In this document: in pieces, positions 41,356-50,899 of the stretch
Numbering within the stretch: position 1 is the stretch's first letter
Layout: every line of letters begins with the position of its first letter
From: CAZVPF01 sp964628195
GTDB lineage: Bacteria > Planctomycetota > Phycisphaerae > Sedimentisphaerales > Anaerohalosphaeraceae
Direction: 5' to 3'
DNA: 64,000 nucleotides
Assembly (NCBI GenBank): GCA_964628195.1
Contig: CAZVPF010000016.1
Span: 1 to 64,000, forward strand
The notes under the pieces: model-generated
The model's database searches: none
Told to the model about the DNA's origin: nothing
What the model saw: the letters and a program-made list of their open reading frames with translations, nothing else
Translations under genes and position numbers: made by a program

Positions 41356-42939
41356 TTGTCGATGGTCAATAATCTTTACAAAACCGGGCCGCTTGTTACG
41401 GTCCTCATATCGACTTATAACAGGCCGAGGTATCTTACCGAGGCTCTGGCGAGCATTTTCGCGCAGAGTTATGAGAATTTCGAAGTTATTCTCACGCGTG
41501 ACGGCGGGGCGAGCGTTCGCCATGTTGTCGAACAGTTTGACGACGAGAGGCTGATATTTGTTGACAGGGATGAGAACCGCGGGCTTGCTTACTCTTTCAA
41601 CCGGGCGCTTGAGAGGGCACGGGGGAAATATGTCTGCTATCTCGGTGACGACGATTTGTTTTACCCGGAGCACATTGAAACTCTTGTAGATGCGCTTGAA
41701 AGAAATCCGCAGTACAAGGTTGCGTACACCGATTTGTATAAGGCGCATTGCAGGATCGAGGAAGACGGCAGCCGGACGGTTCTGGCCAAGAACGTCGAGA
41801 TAAGCAGGGACTTTGACCGCTGGATAATGTTTCACTTTAACCATTCCCTGCATGTGAGCGTTATGCACGACAGGCAGCTTTTCATGCAGGCAGGGGGATA
41901 TAACGAGAAGCTGGATGTGCTGATCGACTGGGACATGACCCGGAAGCTTTGTTTTTACACGGACTTTCTTCACATTCATAAAATAACCGGTGAGTTTTAC
42001 GCTCCAGTTCACGACTGTGACAGGATTTCTGTCAAGAAGCGAAAAAACGTAAACGAGTATATGATAAATTTACTGACGATTCGCACGACCCGGCCTCCGA
42101 AGCCCTGGCCGCGGACAGCGGATCTTTCGGTGGTGATACTTGGCGAGTCGCTTGACCGGAAGGTTGTAAAGTTAATACAGGATATCTGGTCCCACAGTTT
42201 TTTCCCCCATCAGGTCTACCTGCCGTTTCCGGAACAGCAGTTAAATGGATTTAAATCTGTCGTCCCTAATCTGGTAGGAGTCCCGTTGGAGTCACCTTGT
42301 CCGGCGGCCGAGCGCATGGATGCCGCTCTTGAAGTTTGTGAAGGAGAGTACACGGCGATAGTCCCGGCCGACTATGAGGTGGACCTGAAGGGGTTTATGT
42401 GGGTTGAGAAGTCACTTTGGCCTTTGATGAAACTTGACGAACCGAATACGGGTTTTATGGTCCCCGAGCTTAAGCCGGGGCAGTTCGGCGGTGTCTTCAG
42501 GACCGACGAGCTTCGCCGGGCGCGGGATGGATGCCGGCAGATGGATATCGAGGAGTCGCTCGCTTCGGCGGGGATTATGATGAGGGAGACCGATATCGAG
42601 CAGTATCCCTTCCAGTTCGATTTCCTGCTTGCCCATGCCGACAGGCTTGAAAGCGAGGGCCGGTACCGGGAGTGCGTTAAGGTTTTCGAGCATTTGTGGA
42701 CAAATTATCAGAACGAGCACTGGATGAAGACGAGGTGTGCGAATGTTTTTAACAAGCTGGAGGCTTATGAAAAAACGATAGAGTTGATAGGTCCGGTGAA
42801 CCGGGAGAAACCGACGCCTTCGACGCTTCTGCTCGAGGCTCGGGCGCACAAAGGCAGGGAGGACTTTGTCGGGGCGATAGGATGTTATGAAAAAGCAAAA
42901 AGTATACTTGATGGAAGAGAACTGACATGGAATCTTTGA
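41356..42939 (+). CDS. Family 2 glycosyltransferase with a second GT-like segment and TPR tail
   Basis: This 527-residue protein begins with a GT2 (GT-A) domain (about 15-220): VTVLISTYNRPRYLTEALAS, DRDENRGLAYSFNRAL and YLGDDDLFYP. The acidic D-D-D is the DxD-like metal/UDP site, and LIDWDM is the catalytic-base region. A middle segment (about 250-400) has weak GT-A-like features but lost motifs. The C-terminus (about 420-525) has TPR-like helices. The start could be TTG 41356 (GGAA 7 bases before) or ATG 41362. It overlaps the following TPR gene by 13 bases. It probably builds part of the filament or surface glycan. Confidence 0.82.
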   Translation: MSMVNNLYKTGPLVTVLISTYNRPRYLTEALASIFAQSYENFEVILTRDGGASVRHVVEQFDDERLIFVDRDENRGLAYSFNRALERARGKYVCYLGDDDLFYPEHIETLVDALERNPQYKVAYTDLYKAHCRIEEDGSRTVLAKNVEISRDFDRWIMFHFNHSLHVSVMHDRQLFMQAGGYNEKLDVLIDWDMTRKLCFYTDFLHIHKITGEFYAPVHDCDRISVKKRKNVNEYMINLLTIRTTRPPKPWPRTADLSVVILGESLDRKVVKLIQDIWSHSFFPHQVYLPFPEQQLNGFKSVVPNLVGVPLESPCPAAERMDAALEVCEGEYTAIVPADYEVDLKGFMWVEKSLWPLMKLDEPNTGFMVPELKPGQFGGVFRTDELRRARDGCRQMDIEESLASAGIMMRETDIEQYPFQFDFLLAHADRLESEGRYRECVKVFEHLWTNYQNEHWMKTRCANVFNKLEAYEKTIELIGPVNREKPTPSTLLLEARAHKGREDFVGAIGCYEKAKSILDGRELTWNL

Positions 42940-43547
42940 ACGGACTTAAAATACCGGAAAACGGGTGGTCGCAGCATTATGAAGTTGTTCGTGAGCTTGG
43001 GGACTGCTACGCGTCGGTAGGTGATTATGACAGCGCAAGGAAGTGCTACGAACAGGCGGCTTCACTGGACCCGGACGAAGCGGGTCCCTATATAGGGCTT
43101 GGTGTGGTTGAGATACAGCAGGGCAACCTGGAGCAGGGGAGGCTTTCTTTCAAGGTTGCTCTTCGACTTGACCCTAATAACTCGAAAGCAGTTTGCGGGC
43201 TGGCGATGGTCGAGCAGCAAAATGAAAATTACAAGGACTCTTTTGATTTATATTTGAGGAGCCTTGAACTGGATGTGAATAATTTTACAGCGCTTCTTGG
43301 GCTTTTCCAGATGTCGTGCCAGGTTGGTTCTTTCGAGAAGGTGATTTATTACCTTCATGAATACCTTGAACGGCACCCGGCGGACACTTCGGTTATGTTC
43401 TGCCTGGCGACGCTTTATCATAAAGATAAAAAGCCCGAGCGTGCGCAGGAGCTATTGAAAGACGTGCTCGTATTCGAACCGGAAAACGAGGAAGCGATAG
43501 ACCTGCTTGAAGAAGTGGAACATGTAATGGCCGGACAGTCGGTGTAA
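42927..43547 (+). CDS. TPR-repeat protein in the glycosylation block
   Basis: This 206-residue protein consists of about five TPR units (for example ELGDCYASVGDYDSARKCYE, GLGVVEIQQGNLEQGRLSF, GLAMVEQQNENYKDSFDLYL and CLATLYHKDKKPERAQELL). TPRs bind other proteins. With the TPR parts in neighbouring glycosyltransferases, this suggests an assembly platform or substrate-binding unit like the TPR module of O-GlcNAc transferases. No catalytic part is seen. It overlaps the preceding gene and precedes a small helical protein by 17 bases. Confidence 0.83.
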   Translation: MESLNGLKIPENGWSQHYEVVRELGDCYASVGDYDSARKCYEQAASLDPDEAGPYIGLGVVEIQQGNLEQGRLSFKVALRLDPNNSKAVCGLAMVEQQNENYKDSFDLYLRSLELDVNNFTALLGLFQMSCQVGSFEKVIYYLHEYLERHPADTSVMFCLATLYHKDKKPERAQELLKDVLVFEPENEEAIDLLEEVEHVMAGQSV

Positions 43548-43564
43548 TTAAATTAAGGATCGTT

Positions 43565-43915
43565 ATGAAATATGAGGACCAGGAATATAACCCTGACGGT
43601 GAGATAAGCAAGAGCGAATTCGAGCAGATGGTGAACTATCTTGAGAAGCTGCTGGGTGCGCAGATGGAGAATCTGCGGTCTTACAACCTTGAAGCGAGTT
43701 TGCGTTTTGCCGAACAGGCCGGTGTGGTTTCGCAGCAGATAGCGAGGACAGGTCTGCTGGAAAAGCCGGAGTTTGCGGGGCATAAGGAGCGTATCGAAAA
43801 TCTTTACCGCGAGCTTGAGCTTGTTATTGCGACAGAGCAGGATAATGTCGGCAATAAGCTGCGGCAGGTGAGGAAGGGGCTAAAGACGCTCGGTGCTTAC
43901 GGGCAGGGGCATTGA
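43565..43915 (+). CDS. Small helical protein, possible flagellar chaperone-like
   Basis: This 116-residue all-helical protein (FEQMVNYLEKLLGAQMENL, LRFAEQAGVVSQQIARTGL, RIENLYRELELVIATEQDNV and a basic end) is of no family I can name. The size and helix pattern resemble the FlgN/FliT type of export chaperones, and no fliS or fliT was found elsewhere in the window. It stands between the TPR protein and the giant glycosyltransferase, 17 bases after the former. A role as chaperone for a filament component or the FliD cap is only a guess. Confidence 0.55.
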   Translation: MKYEDQEYNPDGEISKSEFEQMVNYLEKLLGAQMENLRSYNLEASLRFAEQAGVVSQQIARTGLLEKPEFAGHKERIENLYRELELVIATEQDNVGNKLRQVRKGLKTLGAYGQGH

Positions 43916-44005
43916 TTTTGGAATTTACCGGCCATGCGGGAGTTTGTGAATAAGTTTTCCGCGGGCAGGTTTGATATTTAACGACTTTGAACAGGAGAAG
44001 TGAAT

Positions 44006-47000
44006 ATGCCGGGTATGACAATATTCGCCGTCCCAAAAGCGTTCGAGGGCAGCAACGCGGTTATTCAGCGCAACGCGATAATAAGCTGGACGAAGCTGAG
44101 GCCCCGGCCTGAGATATTTCTGTTCGGCGACGAGCCGGGGACAGCGGAGATCGCCGATGAGCTGAACGTGACGCATATTCCGCGCGTGGAGAGAAATGAA
44201 CTGGGTACGCCTCTGCTGAACTGCATATTTGAGCGGGCACAGGAGTATGCCTCGAGCAACATCTGCTGTTATGTTAACGCCGATATGATTTTGATGCAGG
44301 ATTTTGCCGATGCGGCGGAGATTAGCGCGCGCAAATTCAGGGATTTTGTCATGGTCGGTCAGCGGTGGGACGTGGATATCGAGCGGCCGATTAATTTTGA
44401 CGGCAATTGGCAGGAGGCGGTTAAGCAGGAGGTTCAGGCGAGGGGTAAGCTTCACGCGGTGACGGGTGTTGATTATCTTGTTTTCAACAGGCCTTTCTGG
44501 AATGATATGCCTGCTTTTGCGGTGGGTCGGGCGGCGTGGAACAACTGGCTGGTTTATGAGACGCTTGTTAAGCAAAGGCCGGTTGTCGACGCTACGCAGG
44601 TTGTATGTGCGGTGCATCAGAATCACGATTATCATCATGTGCCCGGCGGAGACGGCAGAAGCTGGGAAGGGCCCGAAGTTCGCAAGAACCGGGCGCTTGC
44701 GGGCAACGAGTGCACGGATTATGGTTTTATATCGAATGCGAACTTTGTTTTGACCGGAGAGGGCACAAAGGCTAAGCACCCGCTGCGGAAGTATCCGCCG
44801 TCAAGGGCGTTTATCGAGTTTGAGCAGAGCAGGCTTTACCTTGAAGCTGAAGAAATGACAAAGAAAGGCGACGCCCGGGGCGCACTGGCGAAGCTGGACG
44901 AGGCGAACTTTTTCAAGAAGGGCAACACCCAGGTTCTTTATGCAAGGGCGGTTGTTATGGCAGAGCTTGGGATGCTGGATGAGGCTCTTGCCGACGCGGA
45001 AAAGCTCTGCGAGCTGACGGGCAACAGCGCGGAAAGCACGGACCTGTTTAATAAGCTGCAAAAGATATCGAGCAAGGCGGGCGGTAAAACCGGGGCCGGG
45101 TCAAATATACAAAACAGCGCGGAGGCAAGTCGAGGCGGCGGGCCGAAGTTCAGCTTTGTTATGATCGTTCTAAACGGCATGCCGTTTATCGAGTACAGCC
45201 TTAAAAGCGTTTACGATTTCGCTCATGAAATAATCATAGTCGAGGGTGCGGTAAAGGACTGCATGTTCGCGGCGAACCAGGACGGTTCGAGCAGGGACGG
45301 GACTGTTGAGTTTATTAAATCCTTCCCGGACCCGGGGGGCAAGATACGGCTGGTGCAGGGGGGATGGCCTGAGAAGTGTGAGATGCAGAACGAGGCGCTT
45401 AAGTATGTCAGCGGTGATTATGTTTGGCTGATCGACTCTGATGAGGTTTATAAAAGGCAGCATCTTGAAAAGGTCAGGGAGCTTGTCAGCAGCGACCCGG
45501 AGATAACGCAGGTTAATTTTATTCCGGACAACTTCTGGAAGGGGCTGGATTATACATTTGTTTCGCCCCAATTCAGTCAGAAGCCTGCGCATTACAGACG
45601 GGTATTCAAGTTCAGGCAGGGATGCAGGTTTGTAACTCACCGGCCTCCGACGATGGTCTGGCCGGGCGAGAAGGTTTCGACAGAGCAGATCAAGCCGGTC
45701 GAGGCGGAGGTTACCCGTCAGATGGGCATTAAACTGTATCACTACAGTTATGTTCTGGACAGCCAGGTGCGGCAGAAGATGGAGCTTTACCGTCGATACG
45801 GCTGGGAGAAGTCGTGGGGTGTTGATTTCGGGTACTGGTATAACAACTGTTTTTGCAAGTGGACGCCGGAGAACCGCCGGCAGGTCGAGCAAAGCTACCC
45901 GCTGTGGTCGAATGACCGTAATACGCGGACTTGTCTGTTCGAGGATTCGCACCCGGAGGTTATGGCGGACTTTGCGCGAAAATTTGTAGAGACCGGCCTG
46001 GGGGGCAAGGTTATGCGCTATGTCGCAGGCGCTATAGCGGAGCTGAAAACGCAAAAGGCGGGGCCTGTTTACGCGATAGAGACCGGTACGATAAGGAGCT
46101 ACGAAGAGAAGCATGAGAGCACGCTGCATATTTCAAACGCTCTTGGAGAGAGGGGGAAACTGGTTTCGGTCGACCTTGAAGAAGATTCGATACGCATAAG
46201 CAGAGATATTTGCAAAAACGCGGAGAATGTGGAGTGGGTGCTTTCGGATTCGATTTCTTACCTTAAGAATTATACGGGCCCGAAGCTGGATCTTGCTTTT
46301 CTTGACTCGGCTAACGACGCGGAACTGATTTTCCAGGAGATGGCGCTTGTTTGCGGACACATTAACCCGGGAGGGGTTTTAATTGTTGACGATGCCGGTG
46401 TGCTGCCGGACGGGTCGGGGATTGAGAACCAGAGCGGGGCAAAGAAGGGGCACATGGTCTGGCAGTTTTTGGTCGGTATCGGTATCAGGCCGGAAGTTCT
46501 GGAAACATCGACGGGGCACGGAACGCAGATAAAGCTGAAAATGACCGCAGAGGTGCTCGAACGGGTTCGGAAAGGCCTGAACGACATTTATAATTTGGAC
46601 GAGGCACAGGCAGAAGACAAGAGCAGGAGCGAAGCCGATAATTTGCAGCAGTGTACAGCGGGGGCAGCGGGGGGTTCAGCGGCGCAAAAAAAAAATGACC
46701 GTCTGAAAAAAGACTCAGGTGAAGTAAACAGGATACTTTTTGTCCGCACGGACATGATAGGTGATAATATTCTCGGGGCGACGATGTTAAGGCCTTTGTC
46801 GGAGTCTTACCCCGGAGCGTCGATAACGGTTGTGTGCCAGGAACACATCGCCGAACTGTACGAAAACATTCCTTATGTGAAGCGGATTATCACGTTCGAC
46901 AGGAAACGGGCGATCAAGGATCAGGGTTATAAGAGCCAGATTCTTTCACAGGTGCAGTCGGAGGCGGCGGATATCTGCATTAACTCTGTCTATTCACGAG

Positions 47001-50000
47001 AGCTGCTTACGGACGAAATCTGCATAGCGAGCGGGGCGGGTTTTAAGGCTGCATTTGACGGGGACCTGTGCAATATCGCACCGGCGGTTAAAAATGAAAC
47101 AAGCAAACATTATAACCTTATCGTCAAGGTTGACAACAACGGTGAAGACCGGTGTGAACTTGATAAGTATCGCAGGATGCTCGAAGAGATGGGTATTGGA
47201 CAGGGGCCGGACGAGCCGATGCTTTATCTTACAGAGGAAGACGAGTTGTTCGCAGAGGATGTATTCAGGCAAGCGGGTTTTGATCCGGAAAAGACGATTG
47301 CCTTTTTCGCAGGTGTTGACAGGCCTGAAAGGATTTACAGGAAATACGGCCCGGCGGTGGAGAGTTTCTGCAGGCGGCACGGTTTTTCGGTTATAGCGCT
47401 TGGCGGTGAGAGAGACCGGGAGATAAACGAGGAGAACCTGAAGCTGTATGGAGTCGACAGTATTAACCTTAGCGGAAAGACTACGCTTCGACAATGCGGG
47501 GCGATAATCAAGAAATGTGGGCTTGCATTCGGCGCCGAGACGGGTCTTGCTCATATTGCCTGCGCGGTGCGGACAAAGAACGTGATACTTCTGGGGGGCG
47601 GGCATTTCGGCAGGTTCATGCCTTATTCTGCTTATACGACGGCTGTTTCGGTTCCGCTGGAGTGTTACGGATGTGACTGGAGATGCAGGTACAATAACTA
47701 CTACTGCATTGAATGGATGCGGCCCGAAATACTCGCACAGGCACTGGAGGAGGCGTATGCCCGCCCAGTCGGCGAGAAGAGCAGGATATTGCTGCAAAGC
47801 AGGAAATACCATGAATGGTCAGAGGACCGTCCCGAATGGGTATTTAACGCCGCGCTCACTGACTTGAATAAAGCGGAAGTTGTAAACTCGGATAAGGAAA
47901 CGAGGTGTGATGAATTAAAGGGTCCGAAGTATCTTGTCTCTGCGATAGTTTCGACTTACAACTCGGAAAAGTTCATCGATGGATGTTTGAAGGATCTGGT
48001 GGAGCAGAGCCTTTATAGTCAGGGTAAAATGGAGATCGTAGTGGTGAACAGCGCTTCGGAGCAGAACGAGGAAGCTGTAATAAAACGCTACATGGCGCAG
48101 TACGATCACATCAAGTATATCCCGTGCGAGCAGCGCGAGACGATATACGCGGCGTGGAACCGCGCGATTTGCGCAGCGGAGGGAAAGTATATTACCAACG
48201 CCAACGCCGACGACCGGCATCATCCGCAGATGCTTGAGAAACTCGCGGCAGTGCTTGAGAGAAACCCGGACAAGTGCGGTGCTTACAGTAATTTTTACAA
48301 GACGGTTGTGGAGAACAGCCAATGGCACAATAAGGGTGAAGGTTTACGAAATGACGAGAGGCCGGATTTCGACAGGCAGAAACTTCTTGAGGGTTATTAT
48401 CTCGGCCCGCAGCCAATGTGGAGAAAATCGCTACATGACGAGTTCGGTCTTTTCGACGAAAGCTTTAAGGTTGCCGGTGATTACGAATGGGGCCTGAGGG
48501 TTTCGCAGAAGTACGATTATATCTATGTGCCGGAGCTGCTGGGGCTTTATTATTATTCACCGGACAGTCTCGAAAGAAGCGCCGGCACGGTCGATAATGA
48601 AACACAAGTAATACAGTCGCTTTACAGGAACGCTAAAGGAGTTATAAGAAGACCTTTTGTTAATGAAACGCCTTGCATTTCAGTTGTAATGCGGAATTAC
48701 AACAAGCAGAAGTATATAGGCGAGGCGATAGAGTCGATACAGAACCAGACCCTTAAAGACTGGGAACTTGTGATTGTTGACGATTGTTCGACCGACGAGT
48801 CGGTGCGGGAGGTCGAAAAATACCTTTCCGACAAGCGAATAAAGCTGGTGAGCATGGATATTAACAGCGGGGTTTCGGCGGCGGCGCGAAAAGGTATATC
48901 CGTCGCGGCAAGTCCTGTTGTCGCAATGTTCGACTCGGATGATTTTCTACGGCGGGACAGTCTTGAGCTGCTTTTCGCTGAGCACGTTCTTGATCCTGAT
49001 GCGGGGCTGGTGTATTCGCAGTTCGCTCACTGCGATGAGAACCTAATTGTGAAGGAAGTCGGCTGGGCCGACAAAGTACCCGAAGGGAAAAACAACCTTG
49101 AAGCGGATAAAGTCGGGGCGATACGTTCTTACAAGAAAAAGTTTTATAATATGACTTCAGGCCATGACACCACATTTGCAAGCGCCGAAGATAAGGACAT
49201 GAGTTATAAAATGGAGGAAGTTTCGGGTCTGAAGTTTCTTAATGAGTGTTTGTACTATTACAGGCAGCTGCCGGACAATACCTCTATCGACCAGAAAAAA
49301 CTTGTTTTCGGAACCCTTGCGCACGCCAAGGTGAAGATCAATGCGGTGGTCCGCCGGTGCAACAGGATCGCAGAGCAAACCGGCGAGAACGCATCTCAAA
49401 TGATCATTGACCAGCTTTCCAAACTGTATCATAACGACAAGCAGGTTCCGCAATATTTGAAAATAATCAATATCAGAAGGGATTATCTCGAAGAGCACAC
49501 AGAGCAGGCGAAGCAGTGGAAAGACCTCGATGATGTTCAGTTTGTAATCAAAACAGCGGTTGAAATGCCCTTTAAGGATTTTATGAAATGCGTGGAGTCG
49601 TGCGTAAAGATAAAAAGTGAAACAAAAGTTACGGTTTACCTGACCGCTTATAACATGGAGAAATATATCCGGCAGTCGCTTGAGTCGGTTCTTAACCAGA
49701 CATACGTTGCACTTGAGATAATAGTTGTCGACGACGGGAGCACGGACGGGACAGCGGAGGTCGTAAAGTCCTTCAGCGATAATCGTATCAGGTATATTTA
49801 CCAGCCTCATTCATGCTGCGCCGCGGCGAGGAACCGCGCGGTATCCGAGGCGACAGGCATTTATGTACTTAGCGTCGATGCTGACGATTTTATCGACCGT
49901 GATTATGTTGAGAAGATGATGGATTTTATACAGAAATGCCCGGAATACGATTATTATTATCCATCGGGGATGGCTTTGACTGATGAAGCGGGCCGGCCGA

Positions 50001-50818
50001 CGGGGGCCTGGGATTATAACGACTTTGAGGACAGTTCGAAGCTGCCGGGGTTTCTGTTTGCCAATGGTTTTATGCCGATACCCAATTCAGGTTCGGTTGT
50101 GAAGAAAGAGATATTTGAAAGGCTTGGCGGTTATAAAGAGGTTGAAAATACGGAGGATTTCGATTTCTTCACCCGCAACGCGTCGCAGATACGCTTTAAG
50201 CGTGTTGAGGGTTCGAGCTACTACTATTACCGGAGGCTGGCCAGGAGCAACTCTTCGCAGTTTGCCACTCGAAACGAGATAACCGCGGGGGCAATGGAAA
50301 ACATGCTCGAGCAATACCGGCCTGAGATGCTTTGCCCGCAAATACAGGCCGAACAAAGTGAAAACGTGAAAAAGCAAACTTTATATAAGTACGCGGCGGC
50401 GGTTTTTGATAACCTCGCCCGGAAATTCAGTGACAGGCATGGGGAGATATTCGCCGAATATGCGAATAAATACAGGGAAACTGCAAGCCGGGAGCTGACG
50501 CAGAAAATGGAAAACACAGCCGATAATAAAATGTCGATGTCCGATCTTAATGAAAGTATCAACCGTTTTAACCAGGGGCTGGGCTATTTGAATAACAATG
50601 ATTCCGAAAAGGCTTTACGGGTGTTTGAGACGCTAAGCGGTGACGACGAATTTAACGCCAACCTTGAATTTGCCAAAGCGGTGGCTTTTATAGGTCTTGG
50701 GGACAGGGAGACGGGCAGGGTTTGCCTGGAAAAGGCTATCCAGATAGTGCCCGATCATGCGCAGGCAAACAGGCTTTTGAGTAAAATGAGCGTAAAAAAC
50801 ACCGCAAAAGCGGTCTAA
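44006..50818 (+). CDS. Giant multidomain glycosyltransferase (four GT2, one GT9, methyltransferase-like, TPR)
   Basis: This 2270-residue open frame has no internal stop. Approximate domains: 1-260, GT-A-like N-terminal domain (CYVNADMILMQDF, DYLVFNRPFW); 268-350, TPR; 380-565, GT2 (FSFVMIVLNGMPFIEYSL, YVWLIDSDEVY); 688-845, methyltransferase-like Rossmann (LVSVDLEEDSIRI, GGVLIVDDAG); 895, A10 tract at a linker; 907-1251, GT9/heptosyltransferase-like (FVRTDMIGDNILGATMLRPL, FGAETGLAHIACAV); 1308-1518, GT2 (SAIVSTYNSEKFID, NADDRHHP); 1555-1775, GT2 (ISVVMRNYNKQKYIGEAI, MFDSDDF); 1871-2081, GT2 (VTVYLTAYNMEKYIRQSL, SVDADDFIDRDY); 2185-2270, TPR. One protein could carry out several steps of glycan building on the filament or cell surface. 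The start ATG 44006 has AGGAG 8 bases before. It lies in the flagellar run, ending 81 bases before fliD. Confidence 0.85.
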   Translation: MPGMTIFAVPKAFEGSNAVIQRNAIISWTKLRPRPEIFLFGDEPGTAEIADELNVTHIPRVERNELGTPLLNCIFERAQEYASSNICCYVNADMILMQDFADAAEISARKFRDFVMVGQRWDVDIERPINFDGNWQEAVKQEVQARGKLHAVTGVDYLVFNRPFWNDMPAFAVGRAAWNNWLVYETLVKQRPVVDATQVVCAVHQNHDYHHVPGGDGRSWEGPEVRKNRALAGNECTDYGFISNANFVLTGEGTKAKHPLRKYPPSRAFIEFEQSRLYLEAEEMTKKGDARGALAKLDEANFFKKGNTQVLYARAVVMAELGMLDEALADAEKLCELTGNSAESTDLFNKLQKISSKAGGKTGAGSNIQNSAEASRGGGPKFSFVMIVLNGMPFIEYSLKSVYDFAHEIIIVEGAVKDCMFAANQDGSSRDGTVEFIKSFPDPGGKIRLVQGGWPEKCEMQNEALKYVSGDYVWLIDSDEVYKRQHLEKVRELVSSDPEITQVNFIPDNFWKGLDYTFVSPQFSQKPAHYRRVFKFRQGCRFVTHRPPTMVWPGEKVSTEQIKPVEAEVTRQMGIKLYHYSYVLDSQVRQKMELYRRYGWEKSWGVDFGYWYNNCFCKWTPENRRQVEQSYPLWSNDRNTRTCLFEDSHPEVMADFARKFVETGLGGKVMRYVAGAIAELKTQKAGPVYAIETGTIRSYEEKHESTLHISNALGERGKLVSVDLEEDSIRISRDICKNAENVEWVLSDSISYLKNYTGPKLDLAFLDSANDAELIFQEMALVCGHINPGGVLIVDDAGVLPDGSGIENQSGAKKGHMVWQFLVGIGIRPEVLETSTGHGTQIKLKMTAEVLERVRKGLNDIYNLDEAQAEDKSRSEADNLQQCTAGAAGGSAAQKKNDRLKKDSGEVNRILFVRTDMIGDNILGATMLRPLSESYPGASITVVCQEHIAELYENIPYVKRIITFDRKRAIKDQGYKSQILSQVQSEAADICINSVYSRELLTDEICIASGAGFKAAFDGDLCNIAPAVKNETSKHYNLIVKVDNNGEDRCELDKYRRMLEEMGIGQGPDEPMLYLTEEDELFAEDVFRQAGFDPEKTIAFFAGVDRPERIYRKYGPAVESFCRRHGFSVIALGGERDREINEENLKLYGVDSINLSGKTTLRQCGAIIKKCGLAFGAETGLAHIACAVRTKNVILLGGGHFGRFMPYSAYTTAVSVPLECYGCDWRCRYNNYYCIEWMRPEILAQALEEAYARPVGEKSRILLQSRKYHEWSEDRPEWVFNAALTDLNKAEVVNSDKETRCDELKGPKYLVSAIVSTYNSEKFIDGCLKDLVEQSLYSQGKMEIVVVNSASEQNEEAVIKRYMAQYDHIKYIPCEQRETIYAAWNRAICAAEGKYITNANADDRHHPQMLEKLAAVLERNPDKCGAYSNFYKTVVENSQWHNKGEGLRNDERPDFDRQKLLEGYYLGPQPMWRKSLHDEFGLFDESFKVAGDYEWGLRVSQKYDYIYVPELLGLYYYSPDSLERSAGTVDNETQVIQSLYRNAKGVIRRPFVNETPCISVVMRNYNKQKYIGEAIESIQNQTLKDWELVIVDDCSTDESVREVEKYLSDKRIKLVSMDINSGVSAAARKGISVAASPVVAMFDSDDFLRRDSLELLFAEHVLDPDAGLVYSQFAHCDENLIVKEVGWADKVPEGKNNLEADKVGAIRSYKKKFYNMTSGHDTTFASAEDKDMSYKMEEVSGLKFLNECLYYYRQLPDNTSIDQKKLVFGTLAHAKVKINAVVRRCNRIAEQTGENASQMIIDQLSKLYHNDKQVPQYLKIINIRRDYLEEHTEQAKQWKDLDDVQFVIKTAVEMPFKDFMKCVESCVKIKSETKVTVYLTAYNMEKYIRQSLESVLNQTYVALEIIVVDDGSTDGTAEVVKSFSDNRIRYIYQPHSCCAAARNRAVSEATGIYVLSVDADDFIDRDYVEKMMDFIQKCPEYDYYYPSGMALTDEAGRPTGAWDYNDFEDSSKLPGFLFANGFMPIPNSGSVVKKEIFERLGGYKEVENTEDFDFFTRNASQIRFKRVEGSSYYYYRRLARSNSSQFATRNEITAGAMENMLEQYRPEMLCPQIQAEQSENVKKQTLYKYAAAVFDNLARKFSDRHGEIFAEYANKYRETASRELTQKMENTADNKMSMSDLNESINRFNQGLGYLNNNDSEKALRVFETLSGDDEFNANLEFAKAVAFIGLGDRETGRVCLEKAIQIVPDHAQANRLLSKMSVKNTAKAV
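46686..46695 (+). repeat. A10 homopolymer in the giant glycosyltransferase gene
   Basis: Ten A in a row read Gln-Lys-Lys-Asn in frame, at the linker between the methyltransferase-like and GT9 domains (residues about 893-896). A one-base gain gives an immediate TGA and a one-base loss gives a stop after three codons. Slippage would therefore release an N-terminal protein of about 895 residues. Confidence 0.75.
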
Positions 50819-50899
50819 TTACTATAGAAAACCTGAAAAATGACGAAAATATAGATAGGTAAGAATGTATTTACTTAAGTTTATGTCCCGGAGTTAAAA

